DNA of 64,000 bases from Prorocentrum cordatum (Eukaryota > Sar > Dinophyceae > Prorocentrales > Prorocentraceae), in assembly GCA_963575745.1 (NCBI GenBank), contig CAUYUJ010016285.1:222515-286514 (forward strand), in the 5' to 3' direction. Made by a program: the position numbers and the translations under genes. The notes beneath the pieces were generated by a model. The model was not told the DNA's origin and searched no databases. It saw only the letters and a program-made list of their open reading frames with translations. Within the stretch, counting starts at the first letter, position 1, and every line of letters begins with the position of its first letter. This document shows, in pieces, positions 54,201-64,000 of this stretch.

Positions 54201-54831
54201 CAGTCTTGCTCAAGGCCAAAGTGGTGTCCAACTCACTGCCTCAGCGGGGTAGGTTCCCAGTCAACCATCCAGGCCAGTTTTCTTCCATGTCCACGTCCTG
54301 TTCCACCACAGGCACTACATATCTTAAGTCTAGCTTCCTGACGCGCTGCGTCGCTGGTCTCGTTTATCGCTCGACAGCAGGCTGCCTCATCGCCCGCGCC
54401 GCTCGTGTACGTTCGTGCAGGTCGACCGCCACAGGCACGGCTCGCTGGTCCAGAATAGGACCTCATCGTTGGCAATCAACATCGCAGCCCCGCGTTCACG
54501 TAGTTCCCATCGCCTCCAGTGACGGAGCATCGCAATCCTCCTTGACCCTCGCAGACGTCGTTCGCCTCCCCGTGATAGACGACGAACCGATGCTACTTCT
54601 TCCACGAGCCGCAGTGGCGGCGAACGCAGTGGATACCAGAGACGACCTCGCAGAGACCGACATCGTGATAGACATGACAGAAACCGTCGATAAGTTCGAG
54701 ATCGACACTCAGGAAACTGAAACCGAGCGCGGGACCAGCGTAATGGTAGGAGAGAACATGGCGAACGCTCTGCGCCACGCAGAGCAGGACCATCTTCAGC
54801 ACGGCCAGACCCTCTTTCTCAACGTGACCCA
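54201..54831 (+). other. Possible 5' part of LINE-C, unassigned
   Basis: One frame is open for 209 codons to 54835 and contains TDIVIDMTETVDKFEIDTQE. I do not recognise it. Its position just upstream of LINE-C suggests 5' sequence of that element, unproven. Confidence 0.35.
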
Positions 54832-55848
54832 TTGAACGCAAATAGTAGAGCACATACCGCACCTGGTCCTGCTGGACGTGCTGGACCTGCCGCTGCTGCT
54901 GGGCCGCAATTTGTTCTTCTCTCTCCGCGAGCTCAAGCTGGCTTTCTCCAAGAATTTTGCGCTTTCGCTACTTCTCCTGCCTCGCAAGTCTCTGCTGCTG
55001 GCGAAGGTGGTGCATCGGGTGACCTCCCTGCTGACGAGGAAGGCACTGCTGCACCCCTTGCTCATCCTGCTGCTCATCCTACCGATCCTGCTGGGCTTGA
55101 ACAGAGGCTGGCGGCGCTGAGTAAGTCACAGATCGCGGCGGCGACGGCTCAACCCCTTGCGACAGCTAGCCAGCTCATCCGAAAGCAACAGAATGCCTTC
55201 AATGCCCAGGTGCAGGAGTTCCTCTCGTTCAGCAGGGAAAATGCTGCACGCCTGGGTGTGTGCGACAAGAGCATCCATGACCTTCAATCCAGAGCTGAAC
55301 GCGGGGAAGCCGGTCAACGGCGAATGCGGCAAGAGTCGCAATCCATGGTGCAAGATTTGGCATTGGCAGAGGCCGTCGCTCCCTTCGACGTCCAGAAGTT
55401 GGCGGAATGGGGGAGGGTTCCAGATCCTAAGTTGTTCAGTATCGGAGCCCCACGTGCCATCGCCCCTCAGGCACTTACAGCAGCGCTGGCAGAATGGATC
55501 AGTGCTTCGGGCCGGCCTGCTGATCAGCTTAAGTGTCGCGCTGACGTGCCACAGCGACGTTTTCATCTTCGGGTCCTGGGAGGAGCCGCCGCGCCAGCCC
55601 GCGCTATTGGTCTCTCCCGTGCTCTCAGAACGCCAGTTGGCTCCAGAACATTTCACGCAGTGGACACGGCTCGCACCAACACCCCCATGTACATCAATGT
55701 CGACAAGAGTCCAAAACACGTGCGACTGGAACTGCAAACGAAACGACTGCAGCGCATCATTCAATATGCGTATCCCAACCACAACCTTGATGCGCAACAG
55801 GTCGAAGGGCATCATCGATATCGATGCGATCCCCACTGTGGTCATTGA
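54832..55848 (+). pseudogene. LINE-C N-terminal coiled-coil region
   Basis: One 338-codon frame. It has an Ala/Gly/Pro-rich start, then LEQRLAALSKSQIAAATAQP and KQQNAFNAQVQEFLSFSREN with heptad-like pattern. A folded segment ends with NTPMYINVDKSPKHVRLELQ and TKRLQRIIQ. The NVDKSPK-type string is a recurrent feature just upstream of the endonuclease in dinoflagellate LINEs. It probably served in RNA binding or multimerisation; that is inference from position. Confidence 0.6.
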
Positions 55849-56149
55849 GGTCCAAGGTTCTGAGGGGCCCTCCAACTTGCTTTGACAAATCACATCGCGC
55901 GCGTGCTTCAATATTGACAAATCACCACCGGTGGCTGCTTTTGGACAGGCTTCTGCAAGCGTGGATGCACCCGCGTGGCCCATTTAGCCGGAGATGGTCA
56001 CCATGGACGACGGAAAACAAGACTAGGAATGGAAGTGCGTCTTGTTGGACTGCTCGCAGCTGGCTTTGCTGCAGACGTCATAGACGGGAGGCCAAGGTGA
56101 AACATTGGCTATGGGCATGCGTGAAGGTTCTGTCACTCTATTACAAGAA

Positions 56150-56845
56150 GAGTGTCGTGGTACATATATCAAGTTGTAGACGGCTGTCTCGGTCTGCCCT
56201 TGCCCCCGCAGGGTCTTCTACAACTCACTCCTTCTCACAGGATGGGGGCTGGGGGTGCGGCATTCCCTGTGCCGCTTGGCCAACGCGGGCAAGATCATCT
56301 TCTGGTCCAATTTCGGCATGAGGTTCTCTGCCCTGGTCAAGTCTCCTTGCTCGCCGCCTCCAATCTTGAAGATAACTCCGCGATGCAGCTGCTCGATGTT
56401 CACAACTTCGACATCGACGCTGCCGGTCATGCAAAGATCCAAACTGAATGGCGAGAGTTGGTGAGCTGGAGTACGCAAGATCCAGCTCGAAGGGCCTCTT
56501 TTGCAGCGGGCGTCTGCAATATCAAGGCTGGGACTACACTTGGCTGCGTCGGCCCCGTCGGGAAAGATTGCGTTGTCCATCCCGCGCTTTATGCGCTTGG
56601 GCAACCGCTGCAGCGCTACTTGGGGCGGTAATTCGCCATGGTCACGGAGATCTCTACGGATTGCCCAGCGCGTGACTGCAGAGATACGGCGACGGCAGCA
56701 ACGCTCGATCGAGTCTTGATTGACGTCCCTGCCCGCTGCCTGCTGGGCGTCGATGTGCCGGTTGAGGTGGGCATCGATGCCGCCGTCGTCTCGGGCGCCA
56801 GGCTGAGCGGCCGCGCGCCCGTCGCCATCCGCTTTCGAGACTGAG
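56150..56845 (+). pseudogene. LINE-C APE-type endonuclease
   Basis: The frame at 56152-56631 contains MQLLDVHNFDIDAAGHAKIQ and ARRASFAAGVCNIKAGTTL, matching the VHNFGL and GDFN blocks of these endonucleases. The GDFN motif is damaged (GVCN). The following frame at 56638-56844 gives TLDRVLIDVPARCL, the next conserved strand. The first third (55850-56150) is in other frames and unclear. Confidence 0.65.
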
Positions 56846-56860
56846 CGCGAGAAGACCAAG

Positions 56861-57445
56861 GTGCGAGCATTCCAGAGCAGGTCGTTCGAGGCCCGCGCTA
56901 TCCCGTTATATTTCAGCAGCTTCAGGGTGCTGCTCATCTTGGTCGTCTCCTCCGTAGTTTATCAATGGCTATGCGCGGCGGATGTGGCGATCGAAGCTGC
57001 CCGCCGCGCGCGTGGCGATCCACGGCAACTCCCGATTTCTGATCGAGATCCCCGTGCGAAAGGTGGACGGATCATCGCGTTGCGCGCCGCCCCTCGCTGC
57101 GCCTGGCGCAGCGACGCCCCTGCGGCGGAGAGGCTGCGCGCCGCCGCGGAAGACGGGGCTCGTTTTTTGATTGTCTCGGACGGGGCGGCCCAGTTGCAGG
57201 ATGGGGCTAACTTCGCCACCATCGTGATCGCCCTGAATTGCGGGTTCATCCAGCGGGGGGCCAGGGCCGCGGAAAGCTGGGTTTCCGCATCGGCTCGCAG
57301 GGGGCAGGGGGCAGCGGCGGACGGCGAGCGGCGCGCTGCTCGAATGCGCGAGAGTCGCTCCAACCTTTGCGCCCCTGAAGCTCGTCGTCTGGTGCTCGCG
57401 AGGGCCCGTCCTGAAGGCCTCCGCGAGACCGCGGGTATTGCTTGA
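56861..57445 (+). pseudogene. LINE-C endonuclease-RT linker
   Basis: A 194-codon frame, Ala/Arg-rich with a helical look (CAADVAIEAARRARGDPRQL). It fits the poorly conserved linker before the RT fingers. Confidence 0.45.
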
Positions 57446-58480
57446 GATCTTGGGGCCAGGGATGCTGCGCTCAATGCCCACTGGAGACCGATTCTTGGAG
57501 CCGAGATTGTCGATGATCAGGCCCTGCAGGACTTTCTGGATCAAGTTGCCCCCCTGCAAGCCCAGCTTCCCCTTCGGCTACGCCCTGAAGCTGACCTTCG
57601 CAGTGCCCTTGGACATGCTCGACGTTCTTCCCTTGGGCCCGATCCTAGCCACGCTGCGTGGAACGCGCTGTCCGAACACATGGCGGCTTTACATCGTTTT
57701 ATGTGCCATGTATATGCTGGTCATGTTGCCCCTCTGGAGCTCAACGATAGTCCATTCGCTTTTCTTCCTGCTGGGGCGGGGCCTGGAGATTTCCAGGGAT
57801 GCGTTCGGATCCCCGGCAAGGTACAGCCTCGCAGCCCGCGTAGTGCTGACGCAAACAACGTGGGCAGTGCCACTGACCTCCAGATCCGCAAGGTCGCCCA
57901 GGAATAACGAAGCCCAACAGGGCTTCACCCCGGGGCGAAACTTCCCGTCGAACATCGCCCACCTGCACGCCGCGGCTCGCCAGGCCAGCATCGACCCCGA
58001 GGTTGGCTCGGACCCCCCAGCGTTCGTTGCCTACGACGTGGAGGCAGCCTTCCCGAGTCTGGGCCGCCAATGGCTGTATGAGATCCCGAGTAGGTTCGGC
58101 CTCCCACCCGGGGTCCTTAATCTTCTTTGGGCGATTTACTTCCTGCCGAGATGCGGATCCCAAATCAAATGGCTGTCCTGCTCCATCTATGCTCAGGTGT
58201 TCTGCAGGGGTCACTTTGGGCTCTTGCCATGGACCCAGCGTTGCGCCTCTTGCGTGCAGCCGCCCAGATTCCGCAGGCGAGGCGACGCAAAAGGCACGCT
58301 TGGGGGATTGTGCGGGCGACGTGGGCATGGTGATGCCTCGCCTTCGGGATCTCGTGGGGGATTTCCAGAGTTTTTCAGGATGTCGAGCGTTTTGCTTTTC
58401 CCAAGCTCCACGGGGCGAAATGTGTGCTGGTCCCTGTTTGGACTGATTGCGCGGATGCAATCAAAGGTGGGGTCCGTCTT
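57438..58480 (+). pseudogene. LINE-C reverse transcriptase
   Basis: QQGFTPGRNFPSNIAHLHAA (near 57918) is RT motif 2. PPAFVAYDVEAAFPSLGRQW (near 58015) is motif A with its Asp. After a frame change SGVLQGSLWALAMDPALRLL (near 58195) is motif B. In the next frame GDCAGDVGMVMPRLRDL (near 58303) is motif C, where ADD has become AGD. The KCVLVP strand follows near 58420. Order and spacing make the domain certain; one catalytic Asp is lost. Confidence 0.82.
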
Positions 58481-58863
58481 GAGCTGCGGCGGGGGGTCCA
58501 GCAGGGGTGCAACTTCGAGATTGCGGGCCGCGCCGCCTGCCTGGGTTGAAATGGGGCCCGCTGCCACATTCAGCGTCATTTGGGGGCCCGCCGCAGAGAC
58601 GTGGTGGGCCCGCGCTAGTGCCGTTCCCCGCTCTGGTGCTGCCCCTGGTGTGCTCGCGAATCTGTATAATTCAAGGGTCCTTTCCACTCTCTCTCTCTCT
58701 CTCTCTCTTACCTGGCTCAGCTCTTCCCATCCCTGTCCAGATTCGGCAGCTGGAACACTGGGCGTTACGTGAGTTGCTCAGAGTGCCGCCGAACAGCCTC
58801 AGCCCCGCTGATCTGAATTCCCCGCCAGCCTTCTTAGCTGTTGCTCCTTCCTCTGTCTCTTGA
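58481..58863 (+). pseudogene. LINE-C RT thumb, split by (CT)n
   Basis: LYNSRVLSTL and, after the CT run at 58687-58708, YLAQLFPIPVQIRQLEHWAL then LRELLRVPPNSLSPADL match the conserved thumb block of dinoflagellate LINEs. The CT run lies exactly where the family has a Leu-Ser/Gly-Tyr step. Confidence 0.75.
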
Positions 58864-58945
58864 CTCGGCTGGGCAAGTATTTGGCGCGCATCTTTTTGAA
58901 CAGTGAATCGCTTTTGGCAGCCTGCGCTGCAAAACTTCAGGGAGC

Positions 58946-59725
58946 ATGCGCAGGATCATGCCACCATCGTTCGCTTCTGCGTTGGCAAAAACTCGACCGC
59001 ATGCTGGTGAATACCATTCTCCATTGCCCAGTTTTTGGAGCGAGCGCGCTTGCCCCCCGCCGCGTCTTGCCAACATGCAGGGCTGGCGCGACGCTTTCCG
59101 TGCCGCGCGCGTCCATGCTTCAATGGCTGTGCGCGAGGGCCGTGAGCCGCATCCTCAACGCATCCTTGCTCGCGCGTTCCGCCCAGTTGAGTTGCCTTTT
59201 CCAGGCGCCTTCGCACGCGCGTTGCGGAATCGTTTCAAGGCCCGGCAAAGCCTGATTCCTGGAGGGGGGCGGTCGGTGGGCGGGCGGTGGGAGCGCTGTA
59301 AGTCGTGCGTGGCGCGCTCGAAGCCAGCTATGCAATGGAACATTTTCAACACTCTCTGCGGTGCGTGGACAACCACGCACCGCTTGCATGTAGGCACCCC
59401 GTCCACCACTTGCATATGGGGCTGCGTGGCCCCTGGCGAGATTGCACGCTACCTTCGTTGCCCGCGCCTCTTCCATTGCTTTGCCGTGCATCATGCGTGG
59501 AGGCGCCGTCATTTTCCAGGCTCGCCTCTCACGTTGCTGGGGATAGGGGGGGCGGCCGACTGCGGGCGAGCGGGATCGGAGCTCACGCGCACAGAGCGTT
59601 TACACGCGGTTGTCCTGGCCGTCCACATGTACCATAAGGCTAAGGACTTCGCACAACGTTCCCCGATGTCCTTTGAGTGGGCATATGAAATCAGAGGTGC
59701 GGCCGAGGTGGCCATGGAGCGGTAG
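58946..59725 (+). pseudogene. LINE-C C-terminal region with Cys/His knuckle
   Basis: One 259-codon frame. VREGREPHPQRILARAFRPV is followed by AMQWNIFNTLCGAWTTTHRL and CIWGCVAPGEIARYLRCPRL, a CCHC-like knuckle with His replaced by Tyr (HY to RY). ERLHAVVLAVHMYHKAKDFA comes at the end. All are family landmarks in the right order. Confidence 0.78.
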
Positions 59726-60360
59726 AGGACCTGCTTTCGCTCCACACTTCTCTCGGTGTTGCCCTGCCCACCTCCCCGTTTTCGTTCTCCCAACTTTCAG
59801 GGCGAGCAGCGGTGAGTCCTCCCGCTGCGCCTTCACTCATGGACAAATGGTCTGGTTCGAGCGCCATCTTGTGGGCTCTGCTGGTTGCGAAAGTGGCAAA
59901 GGGTTTCGCTGCCCCTCGAGATGCCGACAAGGAACACAAACGCCACCCAGCAGGAGCCCATTCTCCTTCTGCCGATGCTCACGCGTTGGCCTGAGGTCGA
60001 TGCCGGCGGTAGGACAGACCTTCACGGGCACGTCGTCTCCTCCTTCTTTTCCTCCTCCTCCGCCTCCTCCTCCTCCTCCTCCTCCTCCTCCTCCCCACTC
60101 TTTCTCTCACCCTCACCCTCCTCATCCTTCTCCCTACCACGCGGACGGAGATGCGTTCGAGTTCACGACCCGCCTCAGTTCAGACCGTTCGCTGATCTTC
60201 AGTGGGGCGGGAGGGTTTTCCGCCACACAGAAATGCACGCAAGCGGATGGTTTGTGGGCCTCGTGGGGTGGATGGAGGTGTATAAGTCACCACCAAGGGC
60301 CAGCGATCTTGTACCTATACGACCACCCTTCGGGTGATAAGGAGGTTCGGGGGGGGAGGA
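59726..60360. other. Unassigned segment with (TCC)n
   Basis: (TCC)n at 60045-60100. No gene is recognised in the rest. Confidence 0.45.
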
Positions 60361-60364
60361 ACCA

Positions 60365-60585
60365 ACGTCTCACTCGATCGGTCTCACTATCGATCGCACT
60401 ATCGATCTCACTATCGGTCTCGCTCGATCGATCCCACCCGGTCGACCTCACAATTGATTTCACTCGATCCATATCATTCGATCGACCTCACAATCGATCT
60501 CACTATCGATCTCACTATCGATCTCACATTCGGTGCCCCTAGCGACCTCACTATCGATGTCACAATCGACTTCAGAACCCACGCC
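60365..60585 (+). repeat. CGATCTCACTAT minisatellite
   Basis: About seventeen units of CACTATCGATCT, with TCGATC core variants. Confidence 0.9.
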
Positions 60586-60629
60586 ATCATCATCATAATC
60601 ATCATCATCATCGTCATCAACGTCATCAA

Positions 60630-60660
<31 letters not shown>

Positions 60661-61168
60661 GGGACACACTCAACATCATCATCACCCCAAAACCATCAGC
60701 ATCAACATCACCAACATCATTCCCATCATCATCATCATCATCATCGGGACACGATCATCGTCACCATCGTCATCATCAACATCATCATCATCGGGACACC
60801 ATCATCATCGGAAGGCCACCATCATCATCACCTGATCATCATCATGAACCACACCATTAACATCATCATCATCATCATCGGGACACCATCATCATCAGCA
60901 ACGTCATCACCATCATCGGGACACCGTCATCATCGTCACCATCATCATCATCACCATCAACATCATCATCGTGACAGCATCATCAACATCAGCATCCTTA
61001 TCACCATCATCGGGCCACCATCATCAAACTCATCATAACCACCTCATCATCATCCGCAGCATCAGCATCATCATCATCATCACCATCGGGACACCATCAT
61101 CGTCATCATCATCGACATCATCATTATTATGGGGGCACCATCACCATCATCATCACCATCATTATCAA

Positions 61169-61205
<37 letters not shown>

Positions 61206-61424
61206 GGGGCATCATTATCATTATCATTTTCATCTCCATTTCATCATCATCTCAGCATCATCATCATCAACATCATCAGGATCGACAACATCATCATCAT
61301 CGGGACACCATCATCATCATCAGCAACATCTTCGTCAACATCATCATCATCATCATCATCATCATCGGGACACCATCATCATCATCACCACCATCACCAT
61401 GATCATCATCAACAACATCGTCCA

Positions 61425-61456
<32 letters not shown>

Positions 61457-61540
61457 GCATCATCATCGGGGCACCATCATCATCATCATCACCACCATCA
61501 CCATCACCATCATCATCACCATCATCATCAACATCATCGA

Positions 61541-61601
<61 letters not shown>

Positions 61602-61612
61602 TTCATCGGGAC
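60586..61612 (+). repeat. (ATC)n triplet array with CGGGACACC interruptions
   Basis: CATCATCATC runs for about 1 kb. CATCGGGACACCATC or a variant interrupts it more than ten times. This is the pyrimidine-strand counterpart of the (GAT)n arrays. Confidence 0.97.
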
Positions 61613-61770
61613 ACCGACGGGACACCGGCGGGACACCGGCGGGACACCGCGCGGCACCGGCCCCCGGAGAGGAATCATTTGGTCCGGCCGCGCCTCAGCC
61701 GGAGACGGGACACCGCGCGGCACCGGCCCCCGGAGAGGAATCATTTGGTCTGGCCGCGCCTCAGCCGCAG
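61613..61770 (+). repeat. ~66-bp duplication
   Basis: GGGACACCGCGCGGCACCGG and CCCCGGAGAGGAATCATTTG occur twice, about 65 bp apart, after three short CGGGACACCGG units that grade out of the (ATC)n array. Confidence 0.85.
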
Positions 61771-62934
61771 GAGACTTCCTTCTCGTCCGCCAACGCAGCT
61801 TCGCCTCGCCCGCACGCGCGGCACGCACGAACACGAAACCGAAACCGATTTCCCGGTAGGGGGGCTCTCCGTTCCACTTCGATCTCACCCCTTCACCTCC
61901 GACATTGCCACCCTCCCTTGAAGGCACATGGAGAATCGTCGGCGGTGTTAGTGTATATGTTATCGCGGTCTAGACTTTTTTGGAATCGAGGTTGCAGGTG
62001 TTCGGGCCTGATCTGGGCCGGACTTGGGCTGGGCTCTGTCTCGCGTTTTTAACGGCAATGCGATTTGATTTCAGTGGGCTCTCTCCTATTCCTCCGCCCC
62101 TCCCCCCTATTGTACCCTGTTCCGATGCGCCGCTTCTGTGGCGTTCGGGTCGATATTGGTAGCGCGAGCGAGCCTTCGAGCGACTTCGTGCGGGGGGGAA
62201 AACTCAGGCCTGAGGTCTGGGGCGGGACGGCTTTCAGGGGATCGAGGTTCGAAGTTTTCGGTCTGATTCGGGCTGGATGCGGAACACATTCGAGACCGGA
62301 TATCCGGACGGATTTGAACTGCATGCGCCAACTCGCAAACATATGAGACGGGAATAGAGGGGAGGAACCGGAAGGGCGAGGAGGAGCAGGAGAAGGGCCC
62401 ACATGCAGCCCAAATGCGGTCCAGATGCAGGAATCGCTGATGTCAATGTCGCCGCTCAAGGCTCCCATGGACAGATACCGAAGACCTTCAATGCTTTCGG
62501 GCACTTTCCTTAGTTCTTGGCGGTTCTCCAGCCTCGGGGTGCGTTCCAGCAGCTGCGCCTCGCCGAGAGCGTTCCGGGGGTGCCAGGATCGTCCCGAGCG
62601 GACGCCGGAGTCGTCCTGAGCGGACGCTGGAGGCTGGAGTTATATGGGCCGAGCACCACCCAGAACCACACGACCCAGGCAGGTCCAGGTCCCCAGCCCT
62701 GGGTTCTGCCAGAGCTCGGGCAGGTGATCGACTACAGAACTGGTTCACCCCAGAATCGATTTCCCGTCGGATGTGCGAAGAAGACGCAGACTGGTTGTCG
62801 AATTTCCGAACCTGCTACGCACTTCTCGTAGATTCGACGAACGAGCAATTCTGGGGTTCCTCAATTCTGCAGTCGACCCCTCGCTCGAAGTAAGCCAGAC
62901 CCCCTCGAGTCGCGCAAACATCGGGACGGGAGGT
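61771..62934. other. Unassigned segment
   Basis: GGTTGCAGGTGTTCGGGCC (61989) and GGTTCGAAGTTTTCGGTC (62244) may be a diverged repeat. On the minus strand 62504-62400 reads MPESIEGLRYLSMGALSGDI, which looks like real protein but is too short to place. A GCGGACGCCGGAGTCGTCC pair lies at 62598-62630. Confidence 0.35.
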
Positions 62935-63065
62935 TTTGAGCAATTTTTGGCTTCTGGGGGCCCTTGCTGGGCCCCAGGCCGTCAAGAAACGACTCGGGAT
63001 GAAAAGCCAGTCCCGGAGAATGGGCCGAGATCCCTGGGGGTCACACCGTGAACAGGTCATGACGC
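62935..63065 (-). repeat. Dispersed ~140-bp repeat, - copy
   Basis: The reverse complement holds GGCTTTTCATCCCGAGTCGT and TTCTTGACGGCCTGGGGCCC, matching 53500-53644. Confidence 0.75.
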
Positions 63066-64000
63066 CAGGGGTCTGGGTCATCGAGCTTTTTCTCTTTACC
63101 ACACCCTCCCCACCCCAGTCAGATTCCACACCGCGGGGCCACGTTCGCCACGTTCAGCATGCAGCAACCGCGGCCCAAGGAGCTTATTCCTTGCACCAAA
63201 CCCACGACCAGGACCCTCGCCCCATTCCCCGAGCTTTTTGGTCATAGTACACAGATTTTTCGCGCGGCCTGGGGACGGCGCCGGACGTGTACCAGACCAG
63301 TTTGATGGACGCTTCCGCGCGTGCCGGCACGCGCGGCGGCGAGGCTGGAGCTGGTCTGGTACGCGATTGGCGTCGTCGAGTAATGGAGGATGACGATTAA
63401 TAAATGACCGGGGGTCGTGTTCACGCGGCGGCGCCCGGGATGACGATTAGAGAAAACTGGCCGCGGGCTGGAACACTTTTTTAAAAATCGTTCTCCTCCC
63501 AGTCAGAAAATTGCAGAAATAGCAGAAAACTTGTTTTTTGTTGTTTTTTATCGTTCTCTCCCATTTTTTTATTAATCGTCATCCCGCATTACCTATCCTT
63601 CACCACCGCCCTGGGGGGGTCGATCTTCAGGGGCCCCAGCACGCGATGGACGTGGACATGTTCGGGCTGGGGGACCCGATCCCGCCCACACCCGCAGACA
63701 TCTGGCGCCTAGGTTTTTTCGAGCCACAGGTCCCCGAGCTCTCAACCACTTCCCCGGCACCGGCTTTCAGCCCGAGCCGTTTGTTGTCGCTCCCGAGGCC
63801 TGGTCAGAGCCCGGAGAGGCCGAAAACTGGGAACCAAGCTGCCGCCGCGATTTTTTGGGGCCGCCTGCTGTCCGGTTCACAACCTGCCGACGCCCCAGGA
63901 GAACCGACGCCCCAGGCGGCTGCTATGGAGGAACGCTCGCCCCGCACGAGGTCCGCCCCGGCGAGCGACGCCGCCGCGAGGAGGTCTGGGAGATGCAGCG
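63066..64000. other. Unassigned terminal segment with AT-rich patch
   Basis: 63480-63580 is AT-rich with oligo-T runs. GGATGACGATTAATAAA at 63388-63404 is the exact inverse complement of TTTATTAATCGTCATCC at 63568-63584, and GGATGACGATTA recurs at 63438. The last 400 bp are GC-rich with no recognised feature. Confidence 0.45.

Larger units (their letters stand above)
54832..59725 (+). mobile_element. LINE-C: nearly full-length non-LTR retrotransposon
   Basis: In order on the plus strand: a coiled-coil N-terminal region ending in a NVDKSPK signature (to 55850), APE-type endonuclease (about 56150-56840), RT (57430-58480), thumb (58480-58860) and a C-terminal region with a Cys/His knuckle (58946-59725). 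No RNase H is seen. Frames change about eight times. Endpoints are estimates; I found no convincing target duplication. It is a distinct lineage from LINE-A and LINE-B. Confidence 0.82.

Noticed and set aside
63480-63600. Promoter or replication origin in the AT-rich patch
   Set aside because: Low complexity and short. No conserved element supports a regulatory call, and dinoflagellate promoters are poorly defined.

Overview
This window reads as repeat-saturated nuclear DNA of a dinoflagellate. Three things point there. A near-exact copy of the dinoflagellate spliced leader lies at 28854-28876. The LINE and Ty1/copia pol relics carry signatures I know from dinoflagellate genomes. The unique DNA is very GC-rich. 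The GC content suggests a Prorocentrum-like genome rather than Symbiodiniaceae, but that is a weak inference. I found no intact host gene, rRNA, tRNA or CRISPR array. Every recognisable coding region is a decayed retroelement or a retro-copied pseudogene. Layout: 1-3300 is a degenerate GC-rich repeat with a 1.45-kb higher-order period. 4780-5475 is a ~42-bp satellite that recurs in several other clusters. 5640-14810 is LINE-A on the + strand, with an ORF1-like coiled coil, endonuclease, reverse transcriptase (RT) and RNase H, broken by a 1-kb (TAG)n array. 14815-19690 is a composite satellite and minisatellite block repeated about three times. 20345-28850 alternates triplet arrays, an 18-copy 77-bp satellite and an inverted repeat. 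28854-30112 is a spliced-leader-tagged pseudogene of a UAP56/Sub2-like DEAD-box helicase. 30300-33640 holds microsatellites and three copies of a ~296-bp repeat. 33650-37292 is LINE-B on the - strand, whose RT is interrupted by a 154-bp palindromic MITE-like insertion with a 5-bp target duplication. 38998-47600 is an old but structurally complete Ty1/copia retrotransposon with two ~265-bp LTRs, a primer-binding site, gag, integrase, RT and RNase H, inserted into a CCAAGCAATG-type minisatellite. 47606-53910 is a mosaic of minisatellites, including a 1.4-kb (GAGGCT)n array. 54832-59725 is LINE-C on the + strand, nearly full length. 59726-64000 is CGATCTCACTAT minisatellite, (ATC)n array and unassigned DNA. 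How the parts fit: retroelements supply almost all the protein-coding signal. Triplet arrays sit at or close to many insertion edges, for example directly before the spliced leader, at the 5' end of LINE-B and around the 296-bp repeats. The RT catalytic motif is damaged in the copia element, LINE-B and LINE-C, so these copies cannot transpose on their own. LINE-A keeps its RT Asp-Asp pair and RNase H acidic residues but is interrupted and has a substituted endonuclease motif. Gene-like translations from the triplet arrays (long runs of Val, Ser, Asp, Met or Ile) are treated as artefacts.
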